From assembly GCA_963777735.1 (NCBI GenBank), contig CAVZRQ010000008.1:1612001-1676000 (forward strand): a stretch of DNA of 64,000 nt, given 5' to 3'. Source of the DNA: ZC4RG30 sp963777735 (lineage in GTDB: Bacteria; Pseudomonadota; Gammaproteobacteria; Steroidobacterales; Steroidobacteraceae). Position numbers and translations under genes: made by a program. Numbering within the stretch: the first letter of the stretch is position 1; each line of letters starts with the position of its first letter. The notes beneath the pieces were generated by a model, which was not told where the DNA came from, made no database searches, and saw nothing but the letters and a program-made list of their open reading frames with translations. Positions 58,982-64,000 of this stretch are shown here, piece after piece.

Positions 58982-59512
58982 ATGATCATTCGCATCACAA
59001 AGAAGGGTTCGCGCAATCTGCTGTCTTGTGCACGAGAAGACGGCACGACGGCTTCTGCGGATATCGGTCCGAACCTCCCTCATCATGACCTGGCTCATTT
59101 CGTGGTGGAGCGTGCATTCGGCTTGACGGACGGCTTCTTCGGCAATGTGGCGCGCGGGTATACACCGTTGCAGCTGTCGAACAAGGACATCATCCTGAGT
59201 CTCGGCGCAGAGCCCTATCGCGCCGAGATTCTGGCCCGCGCGCTGGGCTCACTGCACACCGGAGCATGCACGCCCGAGCAATTCAATGAGCTCGTCAATG
59301 CGGAGCTCTCCCCCTTGGGGCTCTCGGGCATGTTGATCCAGCCAGAGGTTCGGGACGCGCTGCTGGCTGAGTTCAATGGGCATCTCGCAACATTTGGACG
59401 CTTGAGGGAGGGCGACAGCATGACGCTCGATTTCAGCGTTCCTGATCCTCGCCTCTCGACCGCCCGACCAGATCGCGCGGCGTCACTCCCGGTAGTCAGG
59501 GAGGCCAGTTGA
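58982..59512 (+). CDS. Conserved hypothetical protein
   Basis: 176 residues, not recognised. Soluble, with a basic start (IIRITKKGSRNLLSCARED) and a mixed alpha/beta core (HHDLAHFVVERAFGLTDGFFGNVARGYTPLQL), then helices. HHDLAHFVVE has His and Glu spaced as in metal sites, but no known motif is complete. ATG 58982. The stop overlaps a TTG start of the broken GFA gene (TTGA), so the two were once co-translated. Confidence 0.65.
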   Translation: MIIRITKKGSRNLLSCAREDGTTASADIGPNLPHHDLAHFVVERAFGLTDGFFGNVARGYTPLQLSNKDIILSLGAEPYRAEILARALGSLHTGACTPEQFNELVNAELSPLGLSGMLIQPEVRDALLAEFNGHLATFGRLREGDSMTLDFSVPDPRLSTARPDRAASLPVVREAS

Positions 59513-59798
59513 CAGACCTTCGCAAAGCCACATGCCACTGTGGCGCCGTCGAGCTTGCAATAGAGTTCCAGGAAGGGCTGAAGAACATCAGGCGCTGCGA
59601 CTGCTCTAATGGGGATCGCATGTTGCGGAGCACTACTTCTGCTCCCGGTGCGGAATCCATACCCATCACAGGCGGCGGAGCAATCCGTCGGAGTATGGTG
59701 TGAACATCGCCTGCGTCGAAGGTGTAAGGGCTTTGTCTCTTGGCGAAGTGCCGATTGGAAACGGGAACCTGGATCGGTCACTGCCACCAGTGACGTAG
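59509..59798 (+). pseudogene. GFA-family (CENP-V/Gfa zinc) protein with internal deletion
   Basis: The start is TTG 59509: KATCHCGAVELAIEF and RRCDCSN match the GFA zinc domain. A normal family member would continue with about 35-40 residues up to the HYFCSRCGIHTHH motif. Here that motif follows after about 30 nt in another frame, and the rest (NPSEYGVNIACVEGVRALSLGEVP, stop 59798) is intact. The missing middle removes a zinc ligand and the frame is lost, so this is a genuine deletion pseudogene, unlike the single-base breaks elsewhere. Confidence 0.75.
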
Positions 59799-59975
59799 CG
59801 CCGGGTCGCGCAGCGGCTGCCCGCGGCGTTCCTTGCCGCCATGACTTGCACGCGTACCACCGTCATGCCAGATTCCTCTCAGGCGCGCCTGCGTTGCATG
59901 TGCGGCGCCCGCCCGTGAAACCCGGGCGTCGGACGGTACCAATTCCGCAGCTTGCAAAAAGGGAACCCGGAAACC

Positions 59976-60179
59976 ATGGATTACCTCATCACCCTCCTGC
60001 CCGGCGGGCCGATCTCCTTCTTCCCGCTGCTGGTCGTATCGAGCTTCGGAGTTGTGCTTTCACAAAGCAGGCACATCAGCAACACAGCCAGTCTCCTGCT
60101 GGTTGCGGCGATGATTCACTTCCTGCTCGCGATACTTTCTGATCGAGGCTCACCCAGGGATGCTCCAGGTGCCGCCTGA
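59976..60179 (+). CDS. Small hydrophobic membrane protein
   Basis: 67 residues with two hydrophobic helices (LLPGGPISFFPLLVVSSFGVVL and ASLLLVAAMIHFLLAILS). ATG 59976 is preceded by GGAAA. No family recognised. Followed 60 nt later by another small membrane protein gene. Confidence 0.5.
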   Translation: MDYLITLLPGGPISFFPLLVVSSFGVVLSQSRHISNTASLLLVAAMIHFLLAILSDRGSPRDAPGAA

Positions 60180-60239
60180 AGACCTGTCACGGCGCACCAT
60201 GCGCGATGGCGTGCGCTCAGAGGAAGCGGGTGAACTGAG

Positions 60240-60605
60240 ATGCTAAAACGTGCCTGGATTCCGGTGCTCCTGGTGTCGGCATTTCTGGCAGCAATGGTCT
60301 GGGCACTTTCGCCGCTGATATCAGGTTCCAAAGAGCCCTGGGATGCCCAGAATCTCTATTACCCAATAGCCCTTGCCGTCGCTGGCTTCCTGGCTGGCGC
60401 CCTCACCTCGCGAATCCGCTGGGCACTCTTCATAGGCGCCGTCCTCGGGCAACTCCTCTTCGAAGTCCTGTTCCTGAAGATCGGGCCTCTTGCTCTGGTC
60501 GGCCTGGTCTTCATGTGCATGTACAGCCTGATTTTCCTGGCTGCCGCCATCATTGCCACCTATTTGCGGCAATGGTTCATGCGAAGGGCCTCCTCCAATC
60601 CATGA
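60240..60605 (+). CDS. Small four-helix membrane protein
   Basis: 121 residues with four hydrophobic segments (WIPVLLVSAFLAAMVWAL, YYPIALAVAGFLAGALT, WALFIGAVLGQLLFEVLF, MCMYSLIFLAAAIIATYL) and a basic C-terminus (RQWFMRRASS). GAGG precedes the ATG by about 15 nt. Function unknown. It lies 24 nt before the next gene on the same strand. Confidence 0.6.
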   Translation: MLKRAWIPVLLVSAFLAAMVWALSPLISGSKEPWDAQNLYYPIALAVAGFLAGALTSRIRWALFIGAVLGQLLFEVLFLKIGPLALVGLVFMCMYSLIFLAAAIIATYLRQWFMRRASSNP

Positions 60606-60629
60606 CTGCCGTTCCCCCGAAGGTAAGCC

Positions 60630-61769
60630 GTGACGCATGAAGCGTCGCACAGATGGGCATTCCTGGGTGCGGCCGCTGCGGCCGCCTTCCAGGCCTTCCT
60701 GTGGGCGAAGGTCCAGTTCTGGGTAGCTGTGGCCGGCGCTGCATTGCTCGCCATTGTGCTGGTTCTTGTCGCCACACGCCGATTCAGCGGCACGGAATTT
60801 TCCTTCCGGCTCCGGCTCACTTCCGCATGGACGCTGATCGCGCTGCTCACGATCCTTTGTTTCGCGCCCATCCGGGCGGGTGCGATTCCAGACAGGACGA
60901 TTGAACGGGCTGTCATCGCCGTTCTGGCGTTCATTGCCCTGCTGGCTTTGCTCATGGCGCTTCGTGCGGCCCTTGGCGCAGCGATGCAAAGGCCTGGATT
61001 CCGCAGGCCCGCCCTGGCGCTGCTCGGAGTCCTGTTGCTTGCCCTGGTGGTCGCCGACTTGATGCAGTGGGTGAAGCCGAGCGGGATTTCCGCACTCGCC
61101 TGTACCACCACCTTGTTCCGCGGGAATCCCGACACCAGGCACCTGCTCGAGCTCCACCATGACGCCATCGTCCGGCAGTCTGCAATCCACGATCTGCCGA
61201 GCTCACTGGTAGCTGCCGTCATCGTCGATCACCAGAACCAGCAGTCTCTTTCCGGCAATCTCAGTGATTGCCTGGGGTCCGCCGTAGGCGTGAATCTCTC
61301 GCTCGGGCTGGCCCAGGTGCGCCTCGGCACGGCCGCGCAGAATGATGGCAGGTTGTTGTCTGATCTCTCCGCGGCGGAGTATCGGCAGCTGCGCGCCCGA
61401 CTCCTGCATCCGGATTCGAACATCGCCTACGAAGCCAGGGAACTGCGCGCCTTGAAAGAGCGCCGCATCCGCTTCCCCGGCATGCCGGCCAACGAACTGC
61501 TGCACAACCCGGAAGCGATGGCGCTGTTGATCAGTGAGTATCGCAAGGGTCGCATGCCCAGTGCCTCCACCCAGAGCCGACTCAGCATCAATGCCTTCAG
61601 CACGCTCGGCCTGATGCTGGATGGCACACTTGCGCAGTTCGACAGGCCCGAAGAAAATCCCGAACTGGCCAGATCCCGGATCAGGTCATACCTGAGCCAG
61701 ATCTATTGCGAGAGCGGCATGTTCACTGAGCGCGCGTGCAGCAGCTGGCTGCGGGCAGATCTGCACTGA
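60630..61769 (+). CDS. Membrane protein with lysozyme-like C-terminal domain
   Basis: 379 residues. Five hydrophobic helices (residues 10-145) anchor a domain that looks like a lytic transglycosylase fold: SSLVAAVIVDHQNQQSLSG, VGVNLSLGLAQVRLGTAA, LLHPDSNIAYEARELRALKERR. In true transglycosylases the first segment carries the catalytic Glu; here the corresponding residue reads Asp (VIVDHQ), so activity is uncertain. GTG 60630 has GAAGGT upstream. It could be a peptidoglycan enzyme or an inactive binding protein. Confidence 0.6.
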   Translation: MTHEASHRWAFLGAAAAAAFQAFLWAKVQFWVAVAGAALLAIVLVLVATRRFSGTEFSFRLRLTSAWTLIALLTILCFAPIRAGAIPDRTIERAVIAVLAFIALLALLMALRAALGAAMQRPGFRRPALALLGVLLLALVVADLMQWVKPSGISALACTTTLFRGNPDTRHLLELHHDAIVRQSAIHDLPSSLVAAVIVDHQNQQSLSGNLSDCLGSAVGVNLSLGLAQVRLGTAAQNDGRLLSDLSAAEYRQLRARLLHPDSNIAYEARELRALKERRIRFPGMPANELLHNPEAMALLISEYRKGRMPSASTQSRLSINAFSTLGLMLDGTLAQFDRPEENPELARSRIRSYLSQIYCESGMFTERACSSWLRADLH

Positions 61770-61795
61770 GCACGTACCGAGGAGCACAGACCCGG

Positions 61796-62227
61796 ATGGG
61801 CAAGGCAACCAAAACCAAGGTCACGGCTGTCAGCGTGGCGGACTTCCTCTCCACCGTCGAGAATGAAACTCGCAGGGAGGATGCGGCCGCCCTGCTGAAG
61901 ATGCTGAAATCCATCACCGGCTGGAAGCCGAAGATGTGGGGTCCGACCATTGTCGGATTCGGCGCATACCACTACACGTATGACACCGGCCACTCCGGCT
62001 CGATCTGCGCCATCGGTTTCAGTCCGCGCAAGGCAAACCTGGTTATCTACGTGGCAGATTTTCCCGGCAAGGAAGCGCTGCTTGAACAACTGGGCAAGCA
62101 CAAGGGCGGTCTGAAGCAATGCCTCTACATCAACAAGCTTGCTGACGTGGACATGAAAGTACTGCAGAAGGTGTTGATCGGCGGGCTGGCCGAAATCAAG
62201 AAAACCTGGCCGGTCACGGCATCCTAG
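61796..62227 (+). CDS. DUF1801 domain protein
   Basis: 143 residues. The DUF1801 pattern is visible as SVADFLSTVENETRREDAAALLKMLKSITG, then PKMWGPTIVGFGAYHYTYDTG, with KQCLYINKLADVDMKVLQKVL near the end. Small soluble proteins of this family have no settled role. ATG 61796 is preceded by GAGGAG. It is convergent with the diguanylate cyclase, 20 nt apart. Confidence 0.88.
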   Translation: MGKATKTKVTAVSVADFLSTVENETRREDAAALLKMLKSITGWKPKMWGPTIVGFGAYHYTYDTGHSGSICAIGFSPRKANLVIYVADFPGKEALLEQLGKHKGGLKQCLYINKLADVDMKVLQKVLIGGLAEIKKTWPVTAS

Positions 62228-62247
62228 GCCGCGATCCAGGCGGCGAG

Positions 62248-63468
62248 TTACACCTTGCCGGGATCAAACACCGCATAACAATTCTTGCCGGCGGCCTTGG
62301 CCTGATACAGCGCCACATCGGCACGATGGTAGAGCAGATCGAAGTTTCCTTCCGCGGCAGTCGCCACCGCCACGCCCACCGACACCTCGAACGGTGCGCC
62401 ACCGAGATCGCCCTCGGCACGCACTGCTTCCAGCAGCCGGGTGGCAATCTGTTCGGCGCGCGCGCTGTTGCAATCAGGCAGGAAGATCAGGAACTCGTCC
62501 CCACCCAGGCGCGCCGAGACATCACCCGGACGCAATCCCACGCGCAATGCCTTGGCGAGTCGCGAGATGACCGCGTCACCCTCGGCATGGCCATGGGTGT
62601 CGTTGATGTTCTTGAAGTGATCGATGTCCACCAGCAGCGCGGCATGGCTGCGGCGCGCATCGGCAGCACCGCCCCCTGAAGTTGCCGCGGTGATCGCCGC
62701 CTCGGCGCCGCGACGATTCAGCAACCCGGTGAGGGAATCGTTCATGGACGATTCGAGGTGCCGCTGCAGCTCGGACTGCAGATGGAAATGATAACGGGCA
62801 CTCACGTAGCCCAGCAGCAGCGACAACAGCAGCGCACCGACAATGCTTGCCAGTTCGATTTGCTGGAAGCGCGCCTCCTCTGCCATGGCGTAATCCAGAT
62901 CGAAGTCCACGCCGACAAAGCCGGCCATGCGCCCGGCGGAATCCAGGATCGGCGCATGCCCGGTAAGAAAATAACCAAAGTCGTCACTCTGGAACTCGGG
63001 GTTCACATACGTGCGCCCAGCCGCGAGCTCTTCCAGCCAGTTGCTGGCGTACTCGCTGCGCAATCGGAACGGCTCGAGATACGCGGACGCCCGCAATCCG
63101 CGCGCCTGCGCGAAACCGGCGTCCTGGGCGGTATCGAGCACAAAGAAGGCCACGCCATCACGGGCAAACATCGTGTAGAGATACTTGGCCTCTGGCCATG
63201 CGCGATGCAACGCCAGCAGGGGCGCCAGCGCCGCCTCCCGTTGCGCAGGGGTGACGTCAGCGCTTTCGATCAACTGCAGGTGCTGGTCGCCATCCACCAC
63301 CGAGGCCGCCACGCGCGCCACTTCCCCCACATGGCCACGCAGCACTTCGAGCCGCGCATGGCGGGAGGCCATTTGCGGAATAACCACGATCGACATCATC
63401 ACTGCAGCGATCAGGGCCGTGCTGCCCAGCAGGATGGCGGGTCGGAAACGAAGCGAGGACTGGCGCAT
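62248..63468 (-). CDS. Membrane diguanylate cyclase (GGDEF)
   Basis: 406 residues. An N-terminal helix (ILLGSTALIAAVMMSIVVIP), a periplasmic dCache-like sensor (about 45-215, with FGYFLTGHAPILDSAGRMAGFVGVDFDLDYA), a second helix (IVGALLLSLLLGYVSA) and a GGDEF domain. The active site GGDEF is intact (RLGGDEFLIFLP), with NDTHGHAEGDAVI before it. An inhibitory RxxD site (RPGD) sits five residues upstream. It should make c-di-GMP under feedback control. No EAL domain. Confidence 0.93.
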   Translation of the reverse strand: MRQSSLRFRPAILLGSTALIAAVMMSIVVIPQMASRHARLEVLRGHVGEVARVAASVVDGDQHLQLIESADVTPAQREAALAPLLALHRAWPEAKYLYTMFARDGVAFFVLDTAQDAGFAQARGLRASAYLEPFRLRSEYASNWLEELAAGRTYVNPEFQSDDFGYFLTGHAPILDSAGRMAGFVGVDFDLDYAMAEEARFQQIELASIVGALLLSLLLGYVSARYHFHLQSELQRHLESSMNDSLTGLLNRRGAEAAITAATSGGGAADARRSHAALLVDIDHFKNINDTHGHAEGDAVISRLAKALRVGLRPGDVSARLGGDEFLIFLPDCNSARAEQIATRLLEAVRAEGDLGGAPFEVSVGVAVATAAEGNFDLLYHRADVALYQAKAAGKNCYAVFDPGKV

Positions 63469-63512
63469 CCGGCATTGTCGCACAGTGGTCGGATCAGGCA
63501 CGGAACGGGGCC

Positions 63513-64000
63513 TCAACGCTCGCGAGCCAGCACCTCGAAACTGCGCGAAATTCGATTGCCTGCGGCATCTATCACCGTCACGCTGTGCGCTCCGGGCGCG
63601 AGATCCACGGCCAGCTGATGCGTGAGTTCGGTACGTCCCGCATAGTCTTCATCCAGATGCCAATAGAGCACCGCGCCGGCATCACGATGCACCACCTCGA
63701 ACACCGCGTGACCCCTGCTGCCATCCAGTTCGATGGGCACATAGATCCTGCCGGAGACATCCGGATACAGGAACTCCATCACACTGCGTTGTGCGGCAGC
63801 TGAACCCGCCACGCAATCTGCACGCCAGGGCGGCAGCGGCCGGTAGTCGCCATGCTGGCCACGGTAGTAGTGCTCCATGGCCGGTGGCAGCACGAACCAC
63901 GGCACATGCTGCATCTCGCTGACACGGTTGCAGCTGGCATCCACGCGATGGCGCCCGGCTGCATCCAGGTGCACGAGCTGGTGATACGGCGTCTGCCGGT
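63513..64000 (-). CDS. pbpC: Penicillin-binding protein 1C, C-terminal part (cut by window edge)
   Basis: The last 160 residues of PbpC. The end domain (BiPBP_C) is clear: PPAMEHYYRGQHGDYRPLPPW, FLYPDVSGRIYVPIELDGSRG, HRDAGAVLYWHLDEDYAGRT, then HQLAVDLAPGAHSVTVIDAAGN and a FEVL ending. The glycosyltransferase and transpeptidase domains lie beyond the window. The frame is open to the edge. It runs toward the diguanylate cyclase, 44 nt away. Confidence 0.9.
   Translation of the reverse strand, partial: RQTPYHQLVHLDAAGRHRVDASCNRVSEMQHVPWFVLPPAMEHYYRGQHGDYRPLPPWRADCVAGSAAAQRSVMEFLYPDVSGRIYVPIELDGSRGHAVFEVVHRDAGAVLYWHLDEDYAGRTELTHQLAVDLAPGAHSVTVIDAAGNRISRSFEVLARER

Overview
The window is GC-rich, gene-dense DNA from a gammaproteobacterium. 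The clearest marker is ftsY-ftsE-ftsX-rpoH, with rsmD and coaD divergent from it. The dut-coaBC-radC-rpmB-rpmG block, pyrE, trmB, gltB-gltD and the yadG-yadH exporter agree. A large TonB-dependent receptor, a glutaryl-CoA-dehydrogenase-like enzyme, a LigI-type lactonase and an HrcA/CIRCE site point to the Nevskiales/Steroidobacterales/Xanthomonadales side of the class. That placement is inference, not a measurement. I see no insertion sequence, prophage module, CRISPR array, tRNA or rRNA.

Layout. 0-15 kb is housekeeping: the uup tail, trmB, marC-type and ampG-type membrane proteins, pyrE, two secreted proteins sharing a C-terminal signature, dut, coaBC, radC, rpmB-rpmG, a vapBC-type toxin-antitoxin pair, mutM and an AlkA-type glycosylase. 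14-22 kb holds an ankyrin-repeat protein, ggt, coaD, rsmD, then ftsYEX and rpoH; rpoH has a perfect CIRCE operator just upstream. 22-34 kb holds the TonB receptor, the acyl-CoA dehydrogenase, a gene-free but highly structured stretch, a glycosyltransferase, a MASE1 histidine kinase with a cysteine-rich partner, a LysR regulator and trmO. 34-41 kb is gltB-gltD with a LigI-like gene coupled to its end. 41-49 kb holds an ECF sigma factor with a small membrane partner and a matching divergent promoter, a candidate sigma-54-dependent sRNA, a bactofilin, a receiver protein with a membrane anchor, a PAP2 phosphatase with a glycosyltransferase, and a CDF cation exporter. 49-56 kb holds ydbH-ydbL-like envelope genes, pyrF, yadGH and a CsgG-like protein with an SH3 domain. 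56-64 kb holds a tightly coupled TerC/SBF/HD operon, several small unrecognised genes, a broken GFA-family gene, a diguanylate cyclase and the end of pbpC.

A property of the data matters for every reader. About forty single-base indels break otherwise well-conserved genes: dut, coaBC, ggt, rsmD, gltB, gltD, pyrF, yadG, the PAP2, CDF, YheT and CsgG-like genes, and others. The pieces continue in adjacent frames with full conservation. I read them as sequencing or assembly errors and give the restored gene extents.

The most interesting signals are (1) a sigma-54 promoter driving a roughly 103-nt, C-rich, terminator-ended RNA on the minus strand at 43.6-43.7 kb; (2) the CIRCE operator in front of rpoH, which would join the HrcA and sigma-32 heat-shock circuits; (3) a structured 340-nt non-coding stretch ending in a terminator before a glycosyltransferase; and (4) a 37-residue membrane micro-protein antisense to the trmB end.
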